The position numbers and the translations under genes were made by a program. Shown piece after piece: positions 25,832 to 34,823 of a stretch of DNA of 64,000 nt (positions within the stretch are counted from its first letter, which is position 1; every line of letters starts with the position of its first letter). The notes under the pieces were generated by a model. That model had not been told where the DNA came from. It ran no database searches and saw only the letters and a program-made list of their open reading frames with translations. This DNA is from JAXGQD01 sp964574395 (lineage in GTDB: Bacteria; Bacillota; Clostridia; Saccharofermentanales; Fastidiosipilaceae): assembly GCA_964574395.1 (NCBI GenBank), contig CAZNNL010000001.1, positions 13,629-77,628 of the forward strand, read 5' to 3'.

Positions 25832-28495
25832 TTACGCTTCTTCTTCATCCTTTTTTTCGTCTTCTGTTACAGTCTCAGCATCTTCTTTGAGATCTGGAGT
25901 CACAGCTGGGAAAGGTTCAACTGCAGGAGGACCATCGAAGGATTCTTCGGTAGAAGGATCCATGTTCAATGTCTCGTGCACTTCGCCGATACTATCACTT
26001 GGATTTTCAACAGAAGCGATTTCCCCAACAGTCTCAGCTACTTCTTCAGCAAAGGGAGCAGTCTCGTCACTGACGACTTCACCACTTACTTCTTCAGCCT
26101 GGGGAGCAGTCTCATCGCTTACGACTTCACCGGTCGCCTCATCAGCGATTTCTGGTTCTGTGGTGCTTTCATTAACTTCTGTTACTTCATCATCAGCAGG
26201 AACTTGCGCAGGAGCATCATCTACATCTGTACCAGGTGCAACTTCGCTGGCAACTTCTGTTACTTCATCATCAGCCGGTACTTGGGCAGGTGCATCAGCA
26301 ATGCCTTCATCACTTGCTTTTTCTAAAGCAATGGCGTCAGCAACGGTGCTTGATTGATCAGCGTCGCTATATGAAGTAGGCAGCGCATCGTCGTCACGTC
26401 TGGACTTTTTGGCTTGAGGCTCATCACCCTCAGCAGATTCAACGCGTGTATCGATTGGAGCAACTTCTTTGATGCTAATACCGATGCGATGTTCGCCGTT
26501 CTTTACGTCAATGACTCTTGCGTCGACCTCCATACCTTCAGTAAGTACTTCATCAGGTTTGTTCAAGCGCATTGAGGAGATTTGGGAAATATGGCAAAAC
26601 GCATCAATGCCTTCGCCAATTTCAATAAATACACCGTAATTTACCATACGCATGACTTTACCGTGCACTACTGAACCAACAGGGAAACGTTCTTCAATAT
26701 TGTGGTAAGGATCATCTTCGATGCGTTTGTAGCCTAGTTTAATGCGCTTTGAAACAGGGTCAAATTCTTTGATATAGACTTGCACAACATCGCCAACCTT
26801 CACAATTTCAGAAGGATGTTTGATGCGCTTCCAGGAAAGTTCAGAAATATGAACTAGACCATCAACGCCACCGATATCAACGAAAGCACCGAAATCTGTC
26901 AAGCTTCTTACGACGCCCTCATATACATCACCAACTTCGATGGTGCTCCAGAGTTCTTCAGCTTTTTTCTTACGATCGCGATTGAGTAAAGCGCGTCTTG
27001 AACCAGAAACACGCAAACGACGCTTTTCGGCATCATACTGCGTAACTAAAATTTCTAATTCTTGATCTGCATAAGGAGTTAGATCTTGAACGGGACCTAA
27101 CTCTAGCTGTGTTCTGTGAATGTAGATGTCTACTCCACCGTAACTTGCAATTACACCATCTTTAACAACGTTAGCTACTTTAACCACGATAGGTGTCTTT
27201 TCGTTGTATGCTTCTTCAACTAATGCTTTGTACTTGCCAAAATCAACTCTGGCTTTCGAAAGAATAATTTCTTTCCCCATATCCGTGTTACGAATCGAGC
27301 GTACATAAACATCAATCTCTTCGTGGTTCTCGACAGCTTCGTCAAGATTGAAATCAGGATTATTTGTAAACTCATGAAGGGGAATACGGCCTTCTGACTT
27401 ATCACGAACGTCTACATAGACATTCTCCGTGTCATATCTGACAATGACACCTATTACTGTTGCGCCGCGCTTTAATTGCGGGATACTGTCAATCGCATCA
27501 GTAAAACTGATATCGCCTTGATCCGTCTGCTCGTTTTGATTGTTCAAAACTTCGTTCTCACTCATTATGTGAATAACCTCCATGATTATACTTTCCGGCG
27601 AGGATGCCCCTGCAGTTACCCCTACTGATTTATCTTGCAAAAGGCCATCTGCCAAGAGCTTTCTAACCTGATCAGGAGTCTCTAAAAGATAGTTCTCACC
27701 ACAAACTGATGCACAAACCTCAAGTAGCTTTTTGGTGTTCGAGCTATGTTCACTGCCTATTACCAGCATAACATCCACTTCGCTTGCCAAATCCAGAGCT
27801 GCATTTTGTCTGTTTTCAGTCGCACCACATATTGTAACAAATATTTGCAAACTTGCAATTTTTTTCTTAATTTGTTCACAAATTCTTTGATATTCAGCCA
27901 CAGAGAATGTTGTTTGGCTCACAAGCACATAGGAATCATCAGTAAATTGTAAATTTTCGATTTCATCAGCGGTAGAAATAACCGTGGCCTGCATCTCGGC
28001 AGCACCGACAATTCCAACAACCTCAGGATGGTTTTTGTCTCCGGTAATCAGTACCTTTTTGCCATCCTCAACCGCTTTACTAGCCAGCCTTTGAATCTTC
28101 TTTACATAAGCACAAGTGGCATCTTCAACAACGCAATCCTTCTCAACAAGTACGCTGTATTCCTGAGGCGGAAGGCCATGCGCACGCACCAGAACAGTCG
28201 CATTGGCAGGCACTTCATGTACATCTTTTCTGAGTTTCATCCCTCTTGATGTGAGGTCGTTTATCACTTGTGTGTTATGGATGAGTTCACCGAGCATGCA
28301 CAGCTCGCGGCTACCTTTTTCACGTTTGCTGCGTTCGGGCCACTCATCGAGCAGTTTATAGGCTAAGGCTGTAGCGCGTGCCACTCCGCCACAATAGCCC
28401 GAGCAAGCGGCTCGTTGTATACGCCGCGGATAGAGGGCTTTATCAATGAGGGGGTTCGTAATGTTTTCAATCGTAGACATAATTTTGTAACGCAT
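25832..28495 (-). CDS. ispH-rpsA: Fused IspH reductase and ribosomal protein S1
   Basis: An 887-residue fusion. The N-terminal ~290 residues are HMBPP reductase, the last step of the non-mevalonate isoprenoid pathway. The three iron-sulfur cysteines are visible in GYCGGV, DATCAYV and TICGATENRQ. Then come four S1 RNA-binding domains (for example VGDVYEGVVRSLTDFGAFVD). The last ~180 residues are acidic and repetitive: DDAPAQVPADDEVTEV occurs twice and GEVVSDETAP twice. ATG 28495 or 28480 may be the start; both overlap plsC. IspH-S1 fusions are known in Clostridia. Confidence 0.95.
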   Translation of the reverse strand: MRYKIMSTIENITNPLIDKALYPRRIQRAACSGYCGGVARATALAYKLLDEWPERSKREKGSRELCMLGELIHNTQVINDLTSRGMKLRKDVHEVPANATVLVRAHGLPPQEYSVLVEKDCVVEDATCAYVKKIQRLASKAVEDGKKVLITGDKNHPEVVGIVGAAEMQATVISTADEIENLQFTDDSYVLVSQTTFSVAEYQRICEQIKKKIASLQIFVTICGATENRQNAALDLASEVDVMLVIGSEHSSNTKKLLEVCASVCGENYLLETPDQVRKLLADGLLQDKSVGVTAGASSPESIIMEVIHIMSENEVLNNQNEQTDQGDISFTDAIDSIPQLKRGATVIGVIVRYDTENVYVDVRDKSEGRIPLHEFTNNPDFNLDEAVENHEEIDVYVRSIRNTDMGKEIILSKARVDFGKYKALVEEAYNEKTPIVVKVANVVKDGVIASYGGVDIYIHRTQLELGPVQDLTPYADQELEILVTQYDAEKRRLRVSGSRRALLNRDRKKKAEELWSTIEVGDVYEGVVRSLTDFGAFVDIGGVDGLVHISELSWKRIKHPSEIVKVGDVVQVYIKEFDPVSKRIKLGYKRIEDDPYHNIEERFPVGSVVHGKVMRMVNYGVFIEIGEGIDAFCHISQISSMRLNKPDEVLTEGMEVDARVIDVKNGEHRIGISIKEVAPIDTRVESAEGDEPQAKKSRRDDDALPTSYSDADQSSTVADAIALEKASDEGIADAPAQVPADDEVTEVASEVAPGTDVDDAPAQVPADDEVTEVNESTTEPEIADEATGEVVSDETAPQAEEVSGEVVSDETAPFAEEVAETVGEIASVENPSDSIGEVHETLNMDPSTEESFDGPPAVEPFPAVTPDLKEDAETVTEDEKKDEEEA

Positions 28496-29132
28496 ACACT
28501 TTCTTCATCAACGCTTCCGTCAATGCTTCGTTGCTTGGATTTTCACCCAAACCTTGTGCTAAGTCTTCCAAGCTCAAAGGTTTACCAACGTAGATATGGT
28601 TTGGGCGCCATAATTTATAAGGCTTGTTAATCGACACGGGTAAAATGGGGCAGTTCATTTTTTTGGCAAAAAAGATCGCTCCACTATTAGGCGGATGTGC
28701 ACTTGGTTTCTCAGATCGCTTTACCCTGGTACCTTCCGGAAAGAGACCTATTACCCCTCCCCGCTTAAGGACAGCCAAGGCACGTTTAATGGCCGACAGT
28801 TCTGGTTTCTGGCGATTTACTGGGAAGGCACCGTACCAATAGAAAAACCTGCTTGGCCAAGCATACTTGTAAAGCTCTGCTTTTGCCATCATATAAACCC
28901 AAGGCCGGAACTTACAGAGTATAGCAGTAATATCAAACATGCTTTGATGGTTAGCGACGAGTACGAAAGGCCCTTCTTTGGGAATATTTTCCATGTCGTG
29001 GTAACGCACGCGGTAAAGAAACTTTGTTATGAATAACAGTATATATAAAACGATATATTGTCCTAATCCTTGCGGTGGACGTTTATCGATAGGCTCAACT
29101 TTTGGTTCATGAACTTTAATTTTATCTGGCAA
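28467..29132 (-). CDS. plsC: 1-acyl-glycerol-3-phosphate acyltransferase
   Basis: Membrane-associated enzyme adding the second acyl chain to make phosphatidic acid. It has a hydrophobic segment (about 25-42), the catalytic NHQSMFD (HX4D) and the substrate motif FPEGTR. It has 221 residues. The start is TTG 29132, with AAGGA in the last codons of cmk eight bases upstream. The cmk-plsC-ispH/rpsA order is common in Clostridia. Confidence 0.94.
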   Translation of the reverse strand: MPDKIKVHEPKVEPIDKRPPQGLGQYIVLYILLFITKFLYRVRYHDMENIPKEGPFVLVANHQSMFDITAILCKFRPWVYMMAKAELYKYAWPSRFFYWYGAFPVNRQKPELSAIKRALAVLKRGGVIGLFPEGTRVKRSEKPSAHPPNSGAIFFAKKMNCPILPVSINKPYKLWRPNHIYVGKPLSLEDLAQGLGENPSNEALTEALMKKVYALQNYVYD

Positions 29133-29134
29133 AC

Positions 29135-29803
29135 CTATTGTCCTTCCATTTTCGCATTGACAACATTTTTGACTTCTTCTATGACTTCAGCAATCGTTTT
29201 GCCATCACTATCGAGTGCATGGGCGTCATCTGCTTTTTTCAAAGGTGCGTGGCTGCGAGCGCTGTCTTGGGCATCGCGATAATTGAGGTCTTGTAAAATT
29301 TCCTCATACACACAGTCTTGATTTTTCTCTTGTAACTCCTTGAAACGGCGTCTGGCGCGTTCTTCTGGAGAGGCTGTGAGATAAATTTTTACTTCTGCGT
29401 CTGGCAAAACCACCGTACCAATATCGCGCCCATCCATCACCACGTCATAACGCGCGCCTAGACTCTGTTGTAGTTTCGTTAATTTTTCACGACAAACAGG
29501 CAGCGCTGAAATATCAGATGCCATGATAGAAATCTGCGGCGTGCGAATTTCATCACCAACAACTTTTCCGTCCAATGTGAGAACTGCTCCAGCATCGCTT
29601 AAGAGAACATCAATGGCGAGCGTATCCATCATCTCCGCCACCGCTTGAGGATCTTTGTGATTTATCCCTAATTGCAGTGCTTTCAACGCGGCCGTCCGAT
29701 ACATCGCTCCGGTGTCTAAGTAAAATAAATTGAGCTCACGTGCGAGCTGTTTGGCTATGGTGCTTTTCCCCGCTCCACCCGGTCCATCAATTGCTATACG
29801 CAT
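29135..29803 (-). CDS. cmk: Cytidylate kinase
   Basis: Phosphorylates CMP and dCMP. The P-loop IDGPGGAGKSTIAKQLA is at the N-terminus; YLDTGAMYR and the CMP-binding MDGRDIGTVVLPDA are clear, as is the LID segment ERARRRFKE. Length (222 residues) is normal. It lies in one transcription unit with plsC and ispH-rpsA. Confidence 0.97.
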   Translation of the reverse strand: MRIAIDGPGGAGKSTIAKQLARELNLFYLDTGAMYRTAALKALQLGINHKDPQAVAEMMDTLAIDVLLSDAGAVLTLDGKVVGDEIRTPQISIMASDISALPVCREKLTKLQQSLGARYDVVMDGRDIGTVVLPDAEVKIYLTASPEERARRRFKELQEKNQDCVYEEILQDLNYRDAQDSARSHAPLKKADDAHALDSDGKTIAEVIEEVKNVVNAKMEGQ

Positions 29804-29866
29804 TACTTATCCTTTCCCCCTTCTTTGGCTGAACTGCCTCTGTGTTTTACAGGTAAACATGTTCAT

Positions 29867-30349
29867 TCAAATAACGCGATGTCCAAAACCTATTGCCACC
29901 TCGTCTAGGTGCAAGAGGCCGATGCTGAAGAACGTGCAGACCGCCACCACATCATTTAGGCGTGCTATACCAATTTTCCCGCCGACATTCAGGCCCATGG
30001 CTTTGGTCATCAGTTGTGTCACAGCTTCGTGCGCTGCTCCTGCCACTGCTCCTTCTTCTGGGTGCGATTGTCCAATCAAGCCCTCGCGCCTGGCTGCGAC
30101 CACGGCGCGTTCAATAAGGCGTGGTACGGCGTTAATAAAGGGACCGCCAAAGTCTGCGGCTGCGCAAAGAATGCCTTGCTCCGCGAATATCTGGCACAGC
30201 CTTTTTTCATCTTCACGGCTACTGCTGAGCGCTATACGAATTGCTGCTGCAGCGACGCGTTTACTTAGGCTATCTTGCTGAGATAGTATGTCTTCTTGTT
30301 CTTCATCACTCAAATCTTGAGCGTTAAACGCTTGTGATTTATCTATCAT
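29867..30349 (-). CDS. HutP-family RNA-binding protein
   Basis: A 160-residue protein matching the HutP family along its length: RVAAAAIRIALSS, a CAAADFGGPFINAVPRLIER block, SHPEEGAVAGAAHEAV and NVGGKIGIARLNDV, ending HLDEVAIGFGHRVI. In Bacillus HutP binds histidine and Mg2+ and prevents termination in the hut operon. No hut gene is present here. Its start overlaps the stop of the 5S-like carboxylase gene (ATGA), so its target may be the transcarboxylase mRNA, but this is inference; the ligand is unknown. Confidence 0.88.
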   Translation of the reverse strand: MIDKSQAFNAQDLSDEEQEDILSQQDSLSKRVAAAAIRIALSSSREDEKRLCQIFAEQGILCAAADFGGPFINAVPRLIERAVVAARREGLIGQSHPEEGAVAGAAHEAVTQLMTKAMGLNVGGKIGIARLNDVVAVCTFFSIGLLHLDEVAIGFGHRVI

Positions 30350-31743
30350 ACAGGTACAACCGCCTCTGAAATACTGCCCACGGTATCATCCAAGCCATGT
30401 TTCTTTTCAAGTCTCTTTTGGAAAAATTTTTCTGCCACCTGTGGGAACATGGCATAGGTTAACACATCTTCTTCGCTCTCAATATAGCGGGCGGCTTCTT
30501 GCCTGACTTTACCGAGTTCATCTTCGAGTAGATCTGCAGGTCTAACGGTGATGACTTCTTCATCGCCCAGGATTTGTTTGATAAAGGCGGGGTCGATGGG
30601 GGCTGGTGTTTTGCCATACTTACCACGCAGAACATCTTTAGACTCATTGGGTACCATTTTGTAGCGTTCCCCTAGCACAACATTGAGAACCGCTTGGGTG
30701 CCGACAATTTGGGAAGATGGTGTAACCAAAGGTGGATAACCGAAATCTTTTCTGACGCGTGGGACTTCTTCTAAAACCGCATCCAATTGATCTGACTTGC
30801 CGGCATGCTCTAGTTGGGAGACGAGGTTTGAAAGCATGCCGCCAGGAACTTGGTAGCGCAGGGCATTGATATCAACGCCTAGAACTTTAGGGCTAATTAA
30901 ACCCTTTTCTAAATAGCGCTCGCGTAGTTTTTTAAAAATTTCTGAAACCTCACTTAGTTTGGCAAGATCCAAACCGGTGTCGTATTGTGTCCCTTCAAGG
31001 GCAGCGACTAGTGGTTCAGTCGGGGGTTGAGACGTTCCCATTGCCATAGGGCTCAGAGCAGTATCAACAATGTCGACTCCGGCACCAATAGCCATGAGAT
31101 AAGCCATGGAACCCATGCCTGTCGTGTAGTGTGTATGGAGTTCGAGGGGTAAATCGACTTTTTCTTTTATCGCTGTCACAAGTTCAGCGGCTTCGAAAGG
31201 TTTGAGTAAACCAGCCATATCTTTGATACAGAGGGATTGAACACCCATGTCTTTGAGTCTGAGGCAATCTTCGGCGAATTTATCAAGTGAGTGAAATGGG
31301 CTTGAGGTGAAAGAGATGCAGCCTTGCGCTTCAGCTCCGGCTTTAAGTGTGGCGTTAACGGCGCGCTCAATGTTGCGGTAATCGTTCAAGGCATCGAAAA
31401 TACGAATGATATCAATACCATTAGCAACGGACTTAGCAACAAATTCATCCACCATGTCATCAGCGTAATGGCGATAACCTAAGAGGTTTTGGCCACGCAA
31501 AAGCATTTGGAGTTTCGTTTTAGGACAAGCCTTTTTTATCTTTCGCAAGCGCTCCCAAGGATCCTCATTGAGGAAGCGGACGCAGGCATCAAAGGTTGCT
31601 CCACCCCAACACTCGAGTGCGTGGTAACCAATGTCATCAAGAAGAGCTAATGCAGGCTCCATATCATTAAAACCCATGCGGGTGGCTGCTAGGGATTGAT
31701 GCGCATCCCGTAAAATGGTTTCGGTAATTTTAACTTTGGCCAT
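30346..31743 (-). CDS. Pyruvate/oxaloacetate carboxyltransferase (5S / OadA-type)
   Basis: A 465-residue TIM-barrel carboxyltransferase that moves CO2 between carboxybiotin and pyruvate or oxaloacetate. Seen: ETILRDAHQS at the start of the barrel, LCIKDMAGLL with the Lys that is carbamylated in homologues, and ELHTHYTTG with the metal-binding His pair. It lacks a fused biotin domain; the carrier is the gene just upstream. With the 12S-like and biotin genes it could form a methylmalonyl-CoA:pyruvate transcarboxylase. GGAG lies before the ATG. Confidence 0.88.
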   Translation of the reverse strand: MAKVKITETILRDAHQSLAATRMGFNDMEPALALLDDIGYHALECWGGATFDACVRFLNEDPWERLRKIKKACPKTKLQMLLRGQNLLGYRHYADDMVDEFVAKSVANGIDIIRIFDALNDYRNIERAVNATLKAGAEAQGCISFTSSPFHSLDKFAEDCLRLKDMGVQSLCIKDMAGLLKPFEAAELVTAIKEKVDLPLELHTHYTTGMGSMAYLMAIGAGVDIVDTALSPMAMGTSQPPTEPLVAALEGTQYDTGLDLAKLSEVSEIFKKLRERYLEKGLISPKVLGVDINALRYQVPGGMLSNLVSQLEHAGKSDQLDAVLEEVPRVRKDFGYPPLVTPSSQIVGTQAVLNVVLGERYKMVPNESKDVLRGKYGKTPAPIDPAFIKQILGDEEVITVRPADLLEDELGKVRQEAARYIESEEDVLTYAMFPQVAEKFFQKRLEKKHGLDDTVGSISEAVVPV

Positions 31744-31746
31744 ATT

Positions 31747-32181
31747 TTACTCCTGAATGCTGAATAGCAAATCGCCGGCATTGACGGTTTTCCCGCTACT
31801 CACCGCTACTTGCACAACTGTTCCAGCTTTAGGAAAAATGATTTCATTTTCCATTTTCATGGCCTCTAGGATACATAAAACAGTGTTAGCCGTAATGACT
31901 TGTCCTTGTTCAACTTTTACATCCAGTATGGTTCCTGGCATGGGCGCTCTAACAGCAGTTGCTCCTTCGCTTACTACCGCTGTTGCTTCTGCACTTTCTG
32001 CTTGCGTGTCAGTGGTGTCGGCAGAAGACTGCGTATCTTTGGCTTCTTCGTTCGTAGTCGTGAACCATGGTAGTTCTTTGGACTTCCGCTGTGGGGCTGT
32101 GGCGTGTGTTGGGTCCCCTTGTAGTTCTTCGACTTCGACTTGGTAATTCTTACCGTTTACTTTTATGTTGTAGTATTTCAT
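31747..32181 (-). CDS. Biotin carboxyl carrier protein (1.3S-type)
   Basis: A 144-residue carrier. The C-terminal 70 residues are a biotinyl domain with the biotinylated Lys in EAMKMEN, preceded by APMPGTILDV. The N-terminus MKYYNIKVNGKNYQVEVEE is typical of transcarboxylase and decarboxylase carriers. An Ala/Thr/Ser-rich linker of about 50 residues joins the two. ATG 32181 has GGAGGG just upstream, so the in-frame extension to 32244 is not used. It shuttles carboxyl groups between the 12S-like and 5S-like partners. Confidence 0.92.
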   Translation of the reverse strand: MKYYNIKVNGKNYQVEVEELQGDPTHATAPQRKSKELPWFTTTNEEAKDTQSSADTTDTQAESAEATAVVSEGATAVRAPMPGTILDVKVEQGQVITANTVLCILEAMKMENEIIFPKAGTVVQVAVSSGKTVNAGDLLFSIQE

Positions 32182-32228
32182 CTGTTCCCTCCGAGCTTTT
32201 GATTGCTTGACGTCATCGTTTTCACTGT

Positions 32229-33692
32229 TTATTGCGCAACCCACAAGGCTTGTAATGCGCTGTATAGGTAAGGTCTACTGGCTTCAGGCATAATGATTTC
32301 GTCAATCAAACCTGCTGAGGCTGCTAGTTCTGGGGAGGTATAATTTTGACCATAGGCTTCTTCTAAGGTGCTGCGTTCGCTAATTGGGTCGGCGAGTTTT
32401 TCGAGGTCGGTTTTGCCAAAAAGATTGAGTGCTTGCTCAGCCGTCAATAAGCCAAGTTCAGCCGTCGGCCATGCATAGGCACGGTCACATGCTTGGTACT
32501 TACTGTTAAAGGCCAGCAGATGGCTACCATAGGATTTACCAATGTAGAGATTAATCATTACGTTAGGATAATTGCTGAAGACTTCGCTAAGCGTTGAAGC
32601 AGAGAGTAGCATGCCTTGACGCTCTGCGTCGGAACCGTCCAGAAAACCCGCGCTGTTGGTTATAGTTACGAGTGGCAGGCGGAATGCCTGTGCTAGTGTG
32701 AGAAAGCGTTTCAACTTCGCACCGCTTGTCAAACCGAGCCGTTCGCCTTGCTCAGCAACAATGGCTAGCGGGACGTTTGCCAAACGGCCCAGACCACAGA
32801 ATAACTCTGGAGCATAGTTTTCATACAATGGCAATAAACTCGCGTTGTCAAAAATTGCTTCAATTACTTTTGCAGTGTCTAGACCCTTGTCAGAATCTGC
32901 TGCAATCGCATTAAGTTCTGGCGCAATTCGATTCGGGTCAAGATCAAGCTCAGATGAAGTGCTCGTATTTTGGCTTAGTTCGTCAAACCAGCTAGTACTA
33001 GAGTTACTGTAGCTCAACAGCTTTCTTAAAACAGAACTGACTTCTTGATCATTTTTAGCAGAAAGTGCCACGGTACCCGAGCTACGCGCAAGTGTGCTGG
33101 CTCCACCGATATCTTGAGGTTTCTCAGTGGACTCTTCTTTAGCCAAAGTAACGCCTGGACCGTGCAGGAACAAGCCGCCATTTTCCTCTATCACGATAAG
33201 TGCATCTGCCAAGCCACTGATTAAACTTAAAGCGCCTGCAACAGGGCCACGGATGATTACTATAATGGGAATAAGCTCTTTCGCTTCTTGAATCGCTTTT
33301 AGCATGAGCCCCACACCTTTCAGTGCGTTGAGACCTTCTTCAGCGCGGACACCACCTGAATCAAGAACTGCAATAAATGGACTAAATGTTTCCAGGGCTT
33401 GTTTACAAACCTTAGCAAACTTCTCTGCGTGCACTAAGCCGACTGCACCTTTGAAAACTTTATTGTCTTGAACGGCTAAAAACACTTGTTGGTCAGCTAT
33501 AGTTGCACAGCCACTAATCAAGCCGTCTCCGGGAACAGCAGGGCGTTCAAAATTAGCATTACCCGAACTGCTAAGATAGCTGTCTTGCTCTACAAAACTG
33601 GCCTCGTCTACCAAGGAACGCACGAAGTCCAAACACTTAGAATTGCGCCTTGCAGCAGGTTTATATGCGGCCATTTTATCGCGAGAACCCAT
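32229..33692 (-). CDS. Acyl-CoA carboxyltransferase (12S-type)
   Basis: A 487-residue protein with two crotonase-like halves, as in the 12S subunit of transcarboxylase and PccB/MmdA. The first half shows DSGGVRAEEG and RGPVAGALSLISGLADA, the second ITNSAGFLDGSDAERQG and the C-terminal ASAGLIDEIIMPEASR. A Ser/Thr-rich stretch around 215-270 is an unusual insert. It is more divergent than typical PccB, so the acyl-CoA substrate is uncertain. ATG 33692 has GAGGG upstream. It is the first gene of the 12S-biotin-5S-HutP unit. Confidence 0.82.
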   Translation of the reverse strand: MGSRDKMAAYKPAARRNSKCLDFVRSLVDEASFVEQDSYLSSSGNANFERPAVPGDGLISGCATIADQQVFLAVQDNKVFKGAVGLVHAEKFAKVCKQALETFSPFIAVLDSGGVRAEEGLNALKGVGLMLKAIQEAKELIPIIVIIRGPVAGALSLISGLADALIVIEENGGLFLHGPGVTLAKEESTEKPQDIGGASTLARSSGTVALSAKNDQEVSSVLRKLLSYSNSSTSWFDELSQNTSTSSELDLDPNRIAPELNAIAADSDKGLDTAKVIEAIFDNASLLPLYENYAPELFCGLGRLANVPLAIVAEQGERLGLTSGAKLKRFLTLAQAFRLPLVTITNSAGFLDGSDAERQGMLLSASTLSEVFSNYPNVMINLYIGKSYGSHLLAFNSKYQACDRAYAWPTAELGLLTAEQALNLFGKTDLEKLADPISERSTLEEAYGQNYTSPELAASAGLIDEIIMPEASRPYLYSALQALWVAQ

Positions 33693-33788
33693 AATTTCCC
33701 TCTTTCTTGTCACCTGTGGCATTTACACATGATTTTAGCTAAACACGCCCTATTCGAGCATGCATCTACAAAAATCCACTACCGTACA

Positions 33789-33817
33789 ATTATAGAATAA
33801 GAATCCGAATATTTACA
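33789..33817 (-). promoter_or_regulatory. Candidate promoter of the transcarboxylase operon
   Basis: Minus strand TATAAT (33789-33794) is a perfect -10 box. With a 17-base spacer the -35 is TGTAAA (33812-33817), a weak match. It lies about 97 bases before the 12S-type start, leaving a leader that could hold control elements. Confidence 0.55.
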
Positions 33818-33867
33818 GGTGAGTTCTGCGAGGAAGGGTAAGCGGGAGCCATGGTTTGTAGCCCCCT

Positions 33868-33981
33868 GTAGGGACGCCATGCCAAATTTGCGACTAATTT
33901 GGCACGCTGTTTTTTTCGGTCGCGAACAAAACCACAATACTGTTCGTGTGGGGCGTACAGTTTCAAAAAAACAATCCCTAC
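33868..33981 (-). other. Candidate structured RNA element upstream of the transcarboxylase operon
   Basis: A seven-base pair GTAGGGA/TCCCTAC (33868-33874 with 33975-33981) closes a 114-base region. Inside, TGCCAAATT/AATTTGGCA (33880-33888 with 33896-33904) forms a perfect nine-base stem and CGAACA/TGTTCG a six-base stem. This looks like a multi-branch fold. No known riboswitch class was recognised. It lies upstream of the predicted promoter, so it may belong to the scpB transcript end or be an independent element. Confidence 0.4.
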
Positions 33982-34060
33982 ACCGAGGACAAACGCGAAG
34001 ATGGCGAAATACTCGCATGATTGAGGCTAAAAACTTCTAATTCTACATTGAGAACAGATG

Positions 34061-34768
34061 CTACTCTAAATCTAGCTCCTCCGCTGAGAGATCAGCAACT
34101 TGGTCCGCACTTTGTTGAGCGGATTCGAGTTTTTGTTCAAGTGCTTGAAGCGACGAGTACATGAGCATGTCCATGGGGGGTAGGTTTTTGGCATCACTGA
34201 GATTCATGTCGAGCAGAAATTGTTGGCTTGTCTCATAAAGACCAGGCCTACCGGGCGCATCGAGCGTGCCAACATTGGCAATTAAACCGCGCTCCTCGAG
34301 ACGGGTCATAAGGCTGTCTGAATTGACTCCTCGGACAGCCTCGACTTGTGCTCTGGTTACGGGCTGATTGTATGCGACCACAGCTAAGACTTCATAGGCA
34401 GCCTGTGTCAATGGAGTGACACTACGCGGTTTAAATAGCCCTAATAAAACATCGCGAAACTCGGGTTTCGTAGACAAGACATAATCTCCCTTGACTTCTC
34501 TTAACCACAAACCACGGCCATTCTGATTGCTGTAATCTTCCTGAAGTTTTATCAAAACCTCTTTTATTTCAGTTTCCGCATAGCCAGTGCATTCAGACAT
34601 AACGAGGAGCGAAAGTGGGTCGCCAGAGGCAAAGAGCAAAGCCTCAAGTGCGGCGGGGAGCAATTCAGGAGCGATTTTTATGCTGTGTCCAATTGCCACG
34701 TTTTCAGTTGATAAAGCACTGCCCTCGTCACTAATCTCCATACTTAAATTTTCCATACTGTCTTCCAT
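34061..34768 (-). CDS. scpB: Segregation and condensation protein B
   Basis: Winged-helix subunit of the Smc-ScpAB condensin that organises and segregates chromosomes. Clear family stretches are ALEALLFASGDPLSL, TPLTQAAYEVLAVVAYNQP and GRPGLYETSQQFLLD. I chose ATG 34768 (235 residues) because GAGGTG lies a few bases upstream; a TTG at 34798 has no suitable ribosome-binding site. It follows scpA by 55 bases. Confidence 0.95.
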   Translation of the reverse strand: MEDSMENLSMEISDEGSALSTENVAIGHSIKIAPELLPAALEALLFASGDPLSLLVMSECTGYAETEIKEVLIKLQEDYSNQNGRGLWLREVKGDYVLSTKPEFRDVLLGLFKPRSVTPLTQAAYEVLAVVAYNQPVTRAQVEAVRGVNSDSLMTRLEERGLIANVGTLDAPGRPGLYETSQQFLLDMNLSDAKNLPPMDMLMYSSLQALEQKLESAQQSADQVADLSAEELDLE

Positions 34769-34823
34769 TGCACACCTCATCGTTAAGGAATTTCTCAAAA
34801 GCTATTCTCTGCACCTCAGAAAT

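Larger units (their letters stand above)
33693..34060. other. Intergenic region between scpB and the transcarboxylase operon
   Basis: A 368-base gap holding a likely promoter (33789-33817) and a region rich in inverted repeats (33868-33981). No convincing protein gene is seen in either strand. Confidence 0.7.

Noticed and set aside
25618..25848. 76-codon minus-strand reading frame between ispH-rpsA and mraZ
   Set aside because: It runs through the strong terminator at 25757-25793 and into the ispH-rpsA gene end, has no ribosome-binding site and an AT-driven composition.
25815..26357. 180-codon plus-strand Ser/Thr-rich reading frame
   Set aside because: Antisense to the acidic repeat tail of ispH-rpsA; its repeats are the complement of that tail.
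33779..34018. 79-codon minus-strand reading frame between scpB and the 12S-type gene, with CPRCRDCF near its start
   Set aside because: No ribosome-binding site, overlaps the predicted promoter and the inverted-repeat region, and the composition does not look like a protein; a repeat element is more likely.
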